Shown: positions 41,742 to 50,948 of the stretch, piece after piece
Layout of the letters: each line of letters starts with the position of its first letter
Numbering within the stretch: position 1 is the stretch's first letter
Source: Mycetocola zhujimingii
GTDB lineage: Bacteria; Actinomycetota; Actinomycetes; Actinomycetales; Microbacteriaceae
Assembly: GCF_003065425.1 (NCBI RefSeq)
Contig: NZ_CP026949.1
Location: forward strand, 1,302,001-1,366,000
Reading direction: 5' to 3'
Length of the DNA: 64,000 bases
Program-made: the position numbers and the translations under genes
The notes under the pieces: generated by a model
What the model was told of the DNA's origin: nothing
The model's database searches: none
The model's input: the letters and a program-made list of their open reading frames with translations, nothing else

Positions 41742-44700
41742 ATGTTCAAAAAAATTCTCGTCGCCAACCGAGGCGAAATCGCGATCCGTGCCTTCCGGGC
41801 CGCTTATGAGCTCGGAGCGAAAACCGTTGCAGTGTTCCCGTTCGAGGACCGCAACTCCATGCACAGGCTCAAAGCCGATGAGGCATACCAGATCGGTGAA
41901 CCGGGTCACCCCGTTCGCGCCTACCTCGATGTCGCCGAGATCATCCGGGTGGCTCTCGAGTCAGGTGCAGACGCCATCTACCCCGGATACGGGTTCCTTT
42001 CGGAGAACCCGGATCTCGCCGAACAGGCCGCCGCCAACGGAATCACGTTCATCGGACCGACCTCCGACGTGCTCGAGATGGCCGGAAACAAAGTCACCGC
42101 GAAAGAACACGCGATCGCGGCCGGCGTGCCGGTGCTCGCATCGACTCCAGCGTCACGCGACATCGACGTTCTCCTCGCCGGTGCTGACGAGGTCGGATTC
42201 CCCCTCTTCGCCAAGGCGGTCGCCGGCGGCGGCGGGCGCGGTATGCGCAAGGTCGCAACCAAGGAAGAGCTCGCTCCTGCCCTCGCCGAGGCCATGCGCG
42301 AGGCAGACAGTGCTTTCGGTGACCCCACGATGTTCCTCGAGCAGGCCGTCATCCGCCCCCGTCACATCGAGGTCCAGATCCTCGCGGATGCCACCGGCGA
42401 AACGGTGCACCTCTTCGAGCGCGACTGCTCCGTGCAGCGTCGCAACCAGAAGGTCGTTGAAATCGCGCCGGCACCGAACATCAGTGATGAACTGCGCCAG
42501 TCCCTCTACCGCGACGCCGTAGCTTTCGCCCGCTCGATCGGTTATGTCAACGCCGGCACCGTCGAGTTCCTCCTTGACACCGCGGGGGAGCGCAAGGGTA
42601 AGCACGTGTTCATCGAGATGAACCCGCGTATCCAGGTCGAGCACACGGTGACCGAAGAGATCACCGATGTCGACCTCGTCCAGTCGCAGATCCGCATCGC
42701 CGCGGGGGAGTCACTCGCCGACCTCGGTCTGAGCCAGGACACCATCCAGATGCACGGCGCAGCCCTGCAGTGCCGCATCACCACAGAGGACCCGTCCCAG
42801 GGCTTCCGTCCGGACACCGGAAAGATCACCACCTACCGTTCTCCCGGTGGCGGAGGCGTCCGCCTCGACGGTGGAACCATCAACCCCGGCGCCCAGATCA
42901 GCCCGCACTTCGACTCGATGCTCGCCAAGATGACCTGCCGCGGCCGGGATTTCCCCGCCGCCGTCGCGCGCGCAAAGCGAGGCCTCGCTGAATTCCGCAT
43001 CCGCGGTGTGTCCACCAATATCTCGTTCCTGCAGGCCGTGCTCGAGGACCCGCAGTTCGTCGCCGGTGACCTCAGCACGTCCTTCATCGACGAGCGCCCC
43101 GAGCTGGTCCGCGGCCGGGTGTCGAAGGACCGCGGAACCAAGATCATGAACTGGCTCGCGGACGTCACGGTGAACCAGCCCAACGGTCCTCGCCCCACCA
43201 ACCTGCACCCGGCCGAGAAGCTGCCGACACTGGACCTGAGCGTGCCAGCGCCCGCCGGTTCGCGCCAGCGCCTGCTCGAGCTCGGCCCGCAGGGCTTCGC
43301 CCGTGCCCTGCGCGAGCAGACGGCACTCGCCGTCACCGAGACGACCTTCCGTGACGCGCACCAGTCGCTCCTCGCCACCCGGGTGCGCACCCGCGACCTG
43401 CTCGCCGCGGCACCGTACGTCGCCAGGCTCACACCCGAGCTGCTCTCGGTCGAGGCCTGGGGCGGTGCGACATACGACGTCGCGCTCCGCTTCCTCGGTG
43501 AAGACCCCTGGGAGCGGCTGTCGAGCCTCCGCGAGGCCCTCCCGAACGTTGCCATCCAGATGCTGCTCCGCGGCCGCAACACCGTGGGATACACGCCGTA
43601 CCCGACAGCGGTGACGGATGCCTTCGTGCGCGAAGCCGCAGACAGCGGCGTTGATATCTTCCGGATTTTCGATGCCCTGAACGATGTCAACCAGATGCGC
43701 CCGGCGATCGACGCCGTGCTCGCAACCGGGACGACGGTCGCCGAAGTCGCCGTGTGCTACACCGGTGACCTGCTCGACCCGGCCGAGGATCTGTACACGC
43801 TCGACTACTACCTCCGGCTTGCCGACGACATCGTGTCAGCGGGCGCACACGTGCTCGCCATCAAGGACATGGCCGGCCTCCTGCGCCCGGCCGCAGCTGC
43901 GAAGCTCGTCTCGGCGTTCCGCGAGCGGTTCGACCTGCCGGTGCACGTCCACACCCACGACACCGCCGGTGGCCAGCTCGCGACGCTCCTGGCCGCAAGC
44001 GACGCCGGTGCGGATGCCGTCGATGTTGCGAGCGCTCCGATGGCGGGCACCACCAGCCAGCCGTCGGCATCCGCGCTCGTCGCCGCTCTCGCACACACGG
44101 AGCGCGACACCGGACTCTCGCTCAAGGCCGTCACCGACCTCGAGCCGTACTGGGAATCGGTTCGGCACATCTACAAACCGTTCGAATCAGGCCTCGCCGG
44201 CCCGACGGGTCGCGTGTACACCCACGAGATCCCCGGTGGCCAGCTGTCGAACCTGCGCCAGCAGGCAATCGCGCTTGGACTCGCAGACCACTTCGAGCTG
44301 ATCGAGGACATGTACGCCGCCGCCGACCGGATCCTCGGCCGCGTGCCCAAGGTCACGCCGTCGTCGAAGGTCGTCGGAGACCTCGCCCTGTACCTCGCCG
44401 CGGTGAAGGCTGACCCCGACGACTTCGCCCAGAACCCCGAGAAGTACGACGTCCCCGACTCGGTTGTCGGCTTCATGGCCGGTGAGCTCGGTGACCTTCC
44501 CGGTGGCTGGCCCGAGCCGTTCCGCAGCAAGGTCCTTGCCGGGAAGAACATCAATATCGAGGTATCCCCGCTCAGCACCGATGACCAGGCCCAGCTTGAC
44601 GGCACGTCCGTCGAACGGCGAGCCGCCCTCAACCGGTTGTTGTTCCCCGCACCGACCCAGACGTTCCTGCAGACGCGTGAGCTGTTCGGCGACCTCTCCG

Positions 44701-45149
44701 TTGTCGACACGATCGACTACCTCTACGGTCTCGACCAGGGCCAGGAACACGTCATCGAGATCGACAAGGGCGTGCGCCTTTACGCCGGTCTCGAAGCAAT
44801 CGGTGAGCCAGACGACAAGGGCATGCGCACGGTCATGACCACGCTCAACGGTCAGCTCCGCCCCGTCTTCGTTCGCGACACCAGTATCAAGGTCGAGTCA
44901 AAGCCGGTCGAGAAGGCCGACACGTCGAAGCCCGGCCAGGTTGCGGCACCGTTCTCCGGTGTCGTCACGGTGAAGGCAGCCGAGGGCGATGTTGTGGAGG
45001 CTGGTCAGGCCGTTGCATCGATCGAGGCCATGAAGATGGAAGCGGCGATCACCGCTGCGGTCAGCGGCACTGTGGAGCGGGTCGCCATTTCGACGACCCA
45101 GCAGGTGGAAGCGGGAGACCTCATCATCGTGATCACGCCCCGGGCGTAG
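41742..45149 (+). CDS. pyc: Pyruvate carboxylase
   Basis: The 1135-residue enzyme converts pyruvate and bicarbonate to oxaloacetate with ATP and biotin. Order of domains: biotin carboxylase (FKKILVANRGEIAIRAFRAA, ATP-grasp KAVAGGGGRGMRKV, FIEMNPRIQVEHTVTEEITD), carboxyltransferase (TALAVTETTFRDAHQSLLAT, DIFRIFDALNDVNQM, HTHDTAGGQLAT) and a C-terminal biotinyl domain with EAMKMEA, whose Lys is biotinylated. The ATG at 41742 has a GAGAGG site. The frame begins at 41715. It is divergent from the ParA gene and supplies TCA intermediates. Confidence 0.97.
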   Translation: MFKKILVANRGEIAIRAFRAAYELGAKTVAVFPFEDRNSMHRLKADEAYQIGEPGHPVRAYLDVAEIIRVALESGADAIYPGYGFLSENPDLAEQAAANGITFIGPTSDVLEMAGNKVTAKEHAIAAGVPVLASTPASRDIDVLLAGADEVGFPLFAKAVAGGGGRGMRKVATKEELAPALAEAMREADSAFGDPTMFLEQAVIRPRHIEVQILADATGETVHLFERDCSVQRRNQKVVEIAPAPNISDELRQSLYRDAVAFARSIGYVNAGTVEFLLDTAGERKGKHVFIEMNPRIQVEHTVTEEITDVDLVQSQIRIAAGESLADLGLSQDTIQMHGAALQCRITTEDPSQGFRPDTGKITTYRSPGGGGVRLDGGTINPGAQISPHFDSMLAKMTCRGRDFPAAVARAKRGLAEFRIRGVSTNISFLQAVLEDPQFVAGDLSTSFIDERPELVRGRVSKDRGTKIMNWLADVTVNQPNGPRPTNLHPAEKLPTLDLSVPAPAGSRQRLLELGPQGFARALREQTALAVTETTFRDAHQSLLATRVRTRDLLAAAPYVARLTPELLSVEAWGGATYDVALRFLGEDPWERLSSLREALPNVAIQMLLRGRNTVGYTPYPTAVTDAFVREAADSGVDIFRIFDALNDVNQMRPAIDAVLATGTTVAEVAVCYTGDLLDPAEDLYTLDYYLRLADDIVSAGAHVLAIKDMAGLLRPAAAAKLVSAFRERFDLPVHVHTHDTAGGQLATLLAASDAGADAVDVASAPMAGTTSQPSASALVAALAHTERDTGLSLKAVTDLEPYWESVRHIYKPFESGLAGPTGRVYTHEIPGGQLSNLRQQAIALGLADHFELIEDMYAAADRILGRVPKVTPSSKVVGDLALYLAAVKADPDDFAQNPEKYDVPDSVVGFMAGELGDLPGGWPEPFRSKVLAGKNINIEVSPLSTDDQAQLDGTSVERRAALNRLLFPAPTQTFLQTRELFGDLSVVDTIDYLYGLDQGQEHVIEIDKGVRLYAGLEAIGEPDDKGMRTVMTTLNGQLRPVFVRDTSIKVESKPVEKADTSKPGQVAAPFSGVVTVKAAEGDVVEAGQAVASIEAMKMEAAITAAVSGTVERVAISTTQQVEAGDLIIVITPRA

Positions 45150-45222
45150 GCGACTGTTGACTGCCGACGGTGAGGTGACCCCTACACTGGGAGGCTGAAC
45201 CCGAACGAAGGGGGTTGCTCGC

Positions 45223-46599
45223 ATGGCACCAACTGAAGCCACCGGAGGAAACGCTCGTCACTCCGGTCGCAGGTCCGCATCGGATGCTGCCGCAGCGTCA
45301 CCGTCTTCTCCGGCCCCGGTCGAGGCGGAGTCGATTGACTCCGCCTCGACCGGCACATCCTCGATGGATGCCGGGGCGATCGACACCGCGTCAATCGACA
45401 TCGAAGCGGCGTCACCGCGAGCGACGGTATCCGTGCAACTGCCCGCTGCGCCGATCCACGATATCCCCGAGGACGAAGAGGCTGTCGCCATCGACGACGT
45501 CGCGGTTCAGCCCGATTCGCTCGGGTCTGGTGAGGTGACGACCCGGTCAGTCACGCTGGCCGTAGCGACGCCGGTGGTGGACGACGCACCTGTGCGCGCC
45601 AGACGATTCGGCCAGGGCACCCCCGAAACCGCGGCGCTTCTGACGAGCGAACGACTGCTCGACGGCGCGAGGGGGTCCAGGACACCACCCGAGGGTTTCT
45701 GGCAGAAACTCCTGTTCGACGCGACGGGAAAGCGCGTTCACATCGGCGATTCCGCCCGGGCGGCCGCGCGCAAGGAGCTCGACGAGCGCATCCGCAAACG
45801 GTTCGTCGGCGAGGCAAGGTTCGTCCCGGTGCTCACCCGGAAGGGTGGAGTCGGCAAGACCACGGTCACGGCGCTGCTTGGGATGGCACTCGCTGACGCC
45901 CGTGACGACAGGATTATTGCCATCGACGCCAACCCTGACCGGGGTACATTGTCCGAACGGATTGGCCAGCGCACCGATCGCACGGTCAGGGACGTGGTGC
46001 GCGAGGCAGACGCGATCCGCGGCTACACCGAGTTCTCGACCATGGTCGCGCGCGACGAAACCCGCCTCGACGTGCTCGCTTCCGACACGGATCCGCACCT
46101 GTCCGAAGCTTTCAACGCGGAGGATTACGAGACCGTGGCCGAGCTTGCCTCGCGGTACTACTCGCTCGTGCTCACCGATTGCGGTACGGGCATCGTGCAC
46201 TCGGTCATGTCTGCAACGCTTCGGCGAGCGGATACCATCGTCATCGTTTCGGGGTCGAGCGTCGATGAGGCGCGTCTCGCGTCTGAGACCTTGAGCTGGC
46301 TCGAGCAGAACGGCTTCGAGGATCTCGTGTCGAATGCCATAGTGGCGCTGAATACCGCCACCCAGGGCTCGCACATGGTCAATCTCGGTGAGATCGAGAG
46401 CCACTTCAAGTCGCGGGTGCGCGAAATCGTGCGGATTCCGTATGACCCCCAGCTCGCGGCGGGCGCGGCGATCTCCTTCAAGGACCTCAAACCGGTGACG
46501 AGGCACGCCGCGCGAACGCTCGCCGCACTCGTCGTCGAAGGAATGCCGACCACACGTCCGACATTTTCCCGTTCAACCCAGAGTGAAAGGCCCCAGTGA
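45223..46599 (+). CDS. MinD/ParA-like ATPase with disordered N-terminus
   Basis: The 458-residue protein has about 200 residues of low-complexity Ala/Ser/Asp/Glu-rich sequence, then a MinD-like P-loop ATPase: [15 protein letters not shown] at about 205, [20 protein letters not shown], then [20 protein letters not shown] and [20 protein letters not shown]. This resembles the EccI-like/type-VII-associated MinD ATPases of actinobacteria, but no type VII secretion gene is near. A clear AAGGGGG site precedes the ATG. Its stop overlaps def (GTGA). A perfect 17-bp inverted repeat lies in the N-terminal coding region. Confidence 0.87.
   Translation: MAPTEATGGNARHSGRRSASDAAAASPSSPAPVEAESIDSASTGTSSMDAGAIDTASIDIEAASPRATVSVQLPAAPIHDIPEDEEAVAIDDVAVQPDSLGSGEVTTRSVTLAVATPVVDDAPVRARRFGQGTPETAALLTSERLLDGARGSRTPPEGFWQKLLFDATGKRVHIGDSARAAARKELDERIRKRFVGEARFVPVLTRKGGVGKTTVTALLGMALADARDDRIIAIDANPDRGTLSERIGQRTDRTVRDVVREADAIRGYTEFSTMVARDETRLDVLASDTDPHLSEAFNAEDYETVAELASRYYSLVLTDCGTGIVHSVMSATLRRADTIVIVSGSSVDEARLASETLSWLEQNGFEDLVSNAIVALNTATQGSHMVNLGEIESHFKSRVREIVRIPYDPQLAAGAAISFKDLKPVTRHAARTLAALVVEGMPTTRPTFSRSTQSERPQ
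45316..45353 (+). repeat. Perfect 17-bp inverted repeat in coding sequence
   Basis: CCGGTCGAGGCGGAGTC is followed by the loop GATT and then its exact complement GACTCCGCCTCGACCGG. It encodes part of the disordered N-terminus ([13 protein letters not shown]). No T-run follows. Its GC content and length would make a very stable stem in the mRNA. Confidence 0.95.
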
Positions 46600-47087
46600 C
46601 AGAACGACAGATCCGGCTCTTCGGAGATCCCGTCCTCAAAACCCCCTCCGAGCCCATCGACGTAATCGATGACAGAGCGCGGAGCCTCGTCGAAGATCTG
46701 CTGGACAGCGTGCGGCCTCCAGGCCGAGCGGGAGTGGCAGCAAGCCAGATCGGCGTCAATCTGCGGGCGTTCAGCTACAACGTCGACGGCGACATCGGGT
46801 ACATCATCAACCCCGTGCTGGCCGAGACGCGCGGAGAGATCGAACTTGTCGAGGAGGGGTGCCTCTCGGTACCTGGCCTCTGGTACCCGACACCCAGGTA
46901 CCCGTTCGCACGGGTGACCGGAATCGACCTCGACGGCAACGAGATCGAGGTGTCAGGCACCGGTTTGCTCGCGCAGGCGCTCCAGCACGAGACCGACCAC
47001 CTCGACGGCATGCTCTACCTGGACAGGCTTGGCAAGGAACACCGGCGCGCGGCCATGAAAGAGGTCAGGGAAAGCAGCTGGTTCTAG
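46596..47087 (+). CDS. def: Peptide deformylase
   Basis: The 163-residue enzyme removes the N-formyl group from new proteins. The three motifs are GVAASQIGV (with substitution of the usual leucine by serine), EGCLSVPG containing metal ligand Cys89, and QHETDHLDG with His131, Glu132 and His135. It begins at a GTG overlapping the MinD-like stop. The coupling to an ATPase rather than to fmt is unusual for this family. A strong terminator follows at 47148. Confidence 0.95.
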   Translation: MTERQIRLFGDPVLKTPSEPIDVIDDRARSLVEDLLDSVRPPGRAGVAASQIGVNLRAFSYNVDGDIGYIINPVLAETRGEIELVEEGCLSVPGLWYPTPRYPFARVTGIDLDGNEIEVSGTGLLAQALQHETDHLDGMLYLDRLGKEHRRAAMKEVRESSWF

Positions 47088-47147
47088 CCGCGGGCTTCCC
47101 TGCGTCGTTCAGCCCGCTCGCGGTTGAGACGGTCGCCTCGAACATAA

Positions 47148-47182
47148 GAACACCCGTTCCGGATTATCCGGAACGGGTGTTC
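47148..47182. terminator. Bidirectional terminator between def and fadD
   Basis: A perfect 16-bp stem (GAACACCCGTTCCGGA and its complement) with a TTA loop. It lies between convergent genes and ends in a short T-rich stretch. Confidence 0.8.
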
Positions 47183-47222
47183 TCATTCTGCTGAGGAGTG
47201 CTGCCGACCGGCAGTCACCGAC

Positions 47223-49046
47223 CTACTTGAGCGACATGCCCTGCGTCGGTGCGTCCGCGTAGATTCCCTCGATGTCGCCGGCGAAGTCCTTGAGGATCAC
47301 GTGCCGCTTGATGCTGAGTTTCGGCGTCAGATGGCCGCTCGCCTCGGTGAACTCGGTTGCGAGTACGACGAACTTCCTGATCGATTCGGCGCGAGACACC
47401 CGCGTGTTCGCGAAATCGATCGCCCGCTGAATCTCGGCCAGCACGGCGGGGTTCTTCGAAGCGTTGACCAGGGAAAGACCGGAGTCCTCACCGTTGTTGC
47501 CGAGCCAGGTGCCGATCATCTCCGAGTCCAGGGTAATGAGCGCTGAGATGAACGGTCGCTGGTCACCGATGACGACAACCTGGCCGACGACGGGGTTCGA
47601 CCTGATCGGGTCTTCGAGAGCGGCGGGAGCGACGTTCTTGCCCGCTGCCGTGACGATGATCTCCTTCTTGCGTCCCGTGATGGTGAGGTTGCCGTCGGCG
47701 TCGAACGCGCCGAGGTCACCGGTGCGGAACCAGCCGTCATTGAAGGCTTCAGCTGTCGCTTCGGGGTTCTTCCAGTACTCCTTGAAGACGTTGAGACCCT
47801 TGACCTCGATCTCACCGTCGTCGAGCGTCCGGATGGACACACCGGGAAGGGGAGGTCCGACGGTACCGATGGGGGTCTTGCCCGGTCGGCCGACCGTCGC
47901 TGGCGCGGTCGTCTCGGTCAGCCCGTAGCCTTCGAGGATCTCGATGCCAAGGCTGTGGAAGAAGTGACCGAGGCGAGAGCCGAGTGGCGCTGAGCCTGAC
48001 ACCGCGTACCTGACGTTGCCGCCCATGGCGGTGCGCAGCTTGTTGAAGACGAGCTTGTCGAATGCGAGGTACTTCGCCCTGAGCGCGAACGGGACCTTTC
48101 CGGCCTGCTTCGCCTTCGAGTACTCGACGGCGACGTCGGCAGCGGCACGGAAGATCTTGCCCTTCCCGCCCGCTTCTGCCTTCTGCTCGGCCGAGTTGTA
48201 TACCTTCTCGAACACGCGGGGAACGGCGAGCAGGTACGTCGGTTTGAAGGAGCCCAGCGAGGGGAGCAGCTGCTTGGTGTCAGGCTGGTGCCCCGTCTTC
48301 ACTCCGGCGTGCACGTTCAGGACCGAAATGAAGCGAGCGAAGATGTGGGCGAGGGTGATGAAGAGGAGCGTCGATGCGCCGTTCTTTCCGTCGACCACTT
48401 CGTGCAGAGCCACCGCGGAGTTCCTGGAGAGTTCGACGAAGTTGGCATGGGTGATGACACAGCCCTTGGGCTTGCCCGTCGAACCCGACGTGTAGATGAG
48501 GGTCGCGATGTCCGATCCAACGGCCAGCGAGCGTCGGCGCTCGATCTCGGCGTCAGTGACGTCGGTGCCGGATGCGGCGAGTTTGCCGAGGTCGCCGAGG
48601 GCGATCTGCCAGACGTTCCGCACCAGGGGGAGGTCTGCGTGGACCTCGTCGAAGCGTGCGAAGTTATCGGCGGTCTCGACGATGACGGCGACCGCTCCTG
48701 AGTCCTCCATGTTCCACTGGACCTGGCTTGGCGAGCTGGTCTCGTAGATGGGCACGAGGATGGCGCCTGTGAACCAGGTGGCGAAGTCGATGAGCGTCCA
48801 CTCGTAGCTCGTCTTGCACATGAGCCCGATCTTGTCGCCAGGCTGAATTCCGGCGGCGACGAGGCCTTTGGCGAGAGCGACGACCTGACGGAGGAATTCT
48901 TCACCGCTGACGTCTTGCCACCCGCCATTGACGGGGAGGGCAAAGAGTGGCGCTGTTGGCGTGAGCTTCACGCGCTCGACCAGCAGATCCGTTGTGTTCG
49001 CGTTCGGGTCGGCGGCGACAACTGCTGGTGCATCGAACTGTTCCAA
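47223..49046 (-). CDS. Long-chain fatty-acid CoA ligase (FadD15-like)
   Basis: The 607-residue AMP-binding enzyme activates fatty acids to acyl-CoA via an acyl-adenylate. Motif A is LIYTSGSTGKPKGCVITHAN. GYGLTETTAPATVG is the second signature, and FRTGDLGAFDADGNLTITGR and KEIIVTAAGKNVAP are C-terminal hinge motifs. The start is a TTG at 49046 with GAAGGAG six bases upstream. It is convergent with def across a terminator. In M. tuberculosis fadD15 (Rv2187) occupies the matching place near aroG and pknL. Chain length preference is not clear from sequence. Confidence 0.94.
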   Translation of the reverse strand: MEQFDAPAVVAADPNANTTDLLVERVKLTPTAPLFALPVNGGWQDVSGEEFLRQVVALAKGLVAAGIQPGDKIGLMCKTSYEWTLIDFATWFTGAILVPIYETSSPSQVQWNMEDSGAVAVIVETADNFARFDEVHADLPLVRNVWQIALGDLGKLAASGTDVTDAEIERRRSLAVGSDIATLIYTSGSTGKPKGCVITHANFVELSRNSAVALHEVVDGKNGASTLLFITLAHIFARFISVLNVHAGVKTGHQPDTKQLLPSLGSFKPTYLLAVPRVFEKVYNSAEQKAEAGGKGKIFRAAADVAVEYSKAKQAGKVPFALRAKYLAFDKLVFNKLRTAMGGNVRYAVSGSAPLGSRLGHFFHSLGIEILEGYGLTETTAPATVGRPGKTPIGTVGPPLPGVSIRTLDDGEIEVKGLNVFKEYWKNPEATAEAFNDGWFRTGDLGAFDADGNLTITGRKKEIIVTAAGKNVAPAALEDPIRSNPVVGQVVVIGDQRPFISALITLDSEMIGTWLGNNGEDSGLSLVNASKNPAVLAEIQRAIDFANTRVSRAESIRKFVVLATEFTEASGHLTPKLSIKRHVILKDFAGDIEGIYADAPTQGMSLK

Positions 49047-49220
49047 GGTATCTCCTTCGGTACCTAGAGGGGCAGGGTACGTCTACTCTAGGGGTGCGGG
49101 GCCCCCAACGCCCGTCAGATGGCGGCGGTTGGGCCTGATCGCTAAACTGTTCGGTACCGACGCGGTCCGCCCTTGTCGCTTCTGTCAGGTCTCGAACCCA
49201 TCCCTTCTGGAGGATTTCGC

Positions 49221-50180
49221 GTGCACGCAATCGGTATCGACATCGGTGGAACGAAGATCGCCGGTGCGCTCGTCGATGAAGACGGCGAGATCGTGAGCGA
49301 AACCCGGGTGCCGACGCCGACGACCACCGAATTGATCGAGGATGCCGTTGTCTCGATGGTGAGTGTCCTCGCGGCCGGCAGGAACATCGACGGGGTCGGT
49401 GTCGCTGCCGCCGGCTTCATCGACGCTGCCCAGTCCACCGTGTATTACGCGCCGAACATCAGCTGGCGCAACGAACCGTTCCAGGCTCGACTGTCGGCGC
49501 GGCTCGACCTCCCTATCGTCATCGACAACGACGCGAACGCCGCAGGCTGGGCCGAGTTCCGTTACGGGGCGGGTCGACTGTTCAGCGACATGGTCATGCT
49601 CACCATCGGAACGGGGGTCGGCGGGGCCATCGTCACCGATGACAGGCTCTTCCGCGGCGGCTTCGGCGCCGGCGCCGAACTCGGACACATGCGGCTCATC
49701 CCCGACGGTTATCCGTGCGGATGCGGCCAGCACGGCTGCCTGGAGCAGTACGGTTCAGGACGCGCGCTTCTCCGGTTCGCCAATGAACTCGCCGATGCCG
49801 GTGGTATCGGGCAGATCCTCGCCGATCGGCGAGCCGAGGTGGGAACGCTCACCGGACACGACATCTCTGAGCTGATCGTTGCCGGAGACGGCGGCGCCGT
49901 CGCTGCGCTCCGACAGCTCGGGAGCTGGCTCGGGCAGGGGTGCGCGAGCCTCGGGGCGGTTCTCGACCCGCAGCTGTTTGTGATCGGCGGCGGAGTGGCC
50001 CAGGCCGGAGACCTGCTCCTCGAACCCATCCGTGCGTCATACCTCGAGCACCTCCCGGCCAGGGGATACCACCCCGAGCCTGAGTTCAGGATCGCTGAAC
50101 TCGTCAACAACGCCGGTGTCGTTGGTGCGGCCGATCTTGCGCGCGTCGCCGCCAGGCGCACACTGCCGGTCGAGCTGTAG
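49221..50180 (+). CDS. glk: ROK-family glucokinase
   Basis: The 319-residue kinase phosphorylates glucose. Motifs: phosphate-1 GIDIGGTKIAGALVDEDG near the N-terminus, VIDNDANAAGWAEFRYG, GTGVGGAIVTDDRLFRGGFG, the ROK zinc signature CGCGQHGCLEQYGSG, and GAVLDPQLFVIGGGV. The start is the GTG at 49221 after GGAGGATT. The frame is open to 49173. It is followed after 17 bp by plsC, so they may be cotranscribed. It could supply glucose 6-phosphate for the polymer metabolism above. Confidence 0.92.
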   Translation: MHAIGIDIGGTKIAGALVDEDGEIVSETRVPTPTTTELIEDAVVSMVSVLAAGRNIDGVGVAAAGFIDAAQSTVYYAPNISWRNEPFQARLSARLDLPIVIDNDANAAGWAEFRYGAGRLFSDMVMLTIGTGVGGAIVTDDRLFRGGFGAGAELGHMRLIPDGYPCGCGQHGCLEQYGSGRALLRFANELADAGGIGQILADRRAEVGTLTGHDISELIVAGDGGAVAALRQLGSWLGQGCASLGAVLDPQLFVIGGGVAQAGDLLLEPIRASYLEHLPARGYHPEPEFRIAELVNNAGVVGAADLARVAARRTLPVEL

Positions 50181-50197
50181 AGGATACTGGGACGACG

Positions 50198-50887
50198 ATG
50201 TTCTACTGGTTCATGAAGCACATGGTGGCTGGCCCCATCCTGAAATCCATCTTTCGCCCCTGGGTGATCGGGCAGGAGAACGTGCCGAAGACCGGGGGAG
50301 CCATCCTCGCCTCCAATCACCTCTCGGTGATCGACTCCGTCTTCCTCCCGCTCTATCTGGATCGGCGGATCTCCTTTCTCGCCAAGAGTGAGTACTTCAC
50401 GGGCAAAGGCCCCAAAGGCTGGGCGACCCGCATGTTCATGACGGCGACCGGAATGCTGCCGATTGACAGGTCAGGCGGTAAGGCGTCGGAAGCATCCCTC
50501 AACACAGGCCTCCGGATTCTCGGGGGAGGTGACCTCCTGGGCATCTACCCGGAGGGAACCCGCAGCCCCAACGGGAAGATGTATCGCGGCCGTACCGGTG
50601 TCGCGCGTATGGTTCTTGAGGCCGGAGTCCCGATCATCCCCGTCGCGATGATCGACACCGAGAAGATGATGCCGATCGGCACGACGCTTCCGCGCATCCG
50701 CCGCATCGGTATCATCATCGGCAAGCCGCTCGACTTCAGCCGTTTCGAGGGCATGGAGGGCGACAGGTTCATCCTTCGCTCCATCACCGACGAGTTGATG
50801 TACGAACTGCAGCGCCTCAGCCTGCAGGAATACGTCGACGTGTATGCGACGAGCGTCAAGGATAAGGGCGCAATCGAATCGCGCTAG
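50198..50887 (+). CDS. 1-acyl-glycerol-3-phosphate acyltransferase-like protein
   Basis: The 229-residue membrane-associated enzyme is PlsC-like, adding an acyl chain to lysophosphatidate. The HX4D motif is varied to NHLSVIDSVFLPLY, in which His and Asp are kept. The second motif is YPEGTRSPNGKMYRG, typical of the acyltransferase family. A weak RBS precedes the ATG (GAGGATACTGGGACG). The corresponding M. tuberculosis gene lies near aroG (Rv2182c). It follows glk and precedes the DAHP synthase gene by 61 bp. Confidence 0.9.
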   Translation: MFYWFMKHMVAGPILKSIFRPWVIGQENVPKTGGAILASNHLSVIDSVFLPLYLDRRISFLAKSEYFTGKGPKGWATRMFMTATGMLPIDRSGGKASEASLNTGLRILGGGDLLGIYPEGTRSPNGKMYRGRTGVARMVLEAGVPIIPVAMIDTEKMMPIGTTLPRIRRIGIIIGKPLDFSRFEGMEGDRFILRSITDELMYELQRLSLQEYVDVYATSVKDKGAIESR

Positions 50888-50948
50888 TCTGGAACTTGGC
50901 CCGTTCGCACTCGAAACGGGCATTCCTCATTTCAGAACAGGACGTTCC

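Noticed and set aside
45157-45188. TTGACT and TACACT as a promoter for the MinD-like gene
   Set aside because: The spacing is 20 bases, longer than standard, so I do not report it as a feature.
45316-45353. Transcription terminator reading of the 17-bp hairpin
   Set aside because: There is no T-run after the stem and it sits early in an intact, conserved-type ORF.
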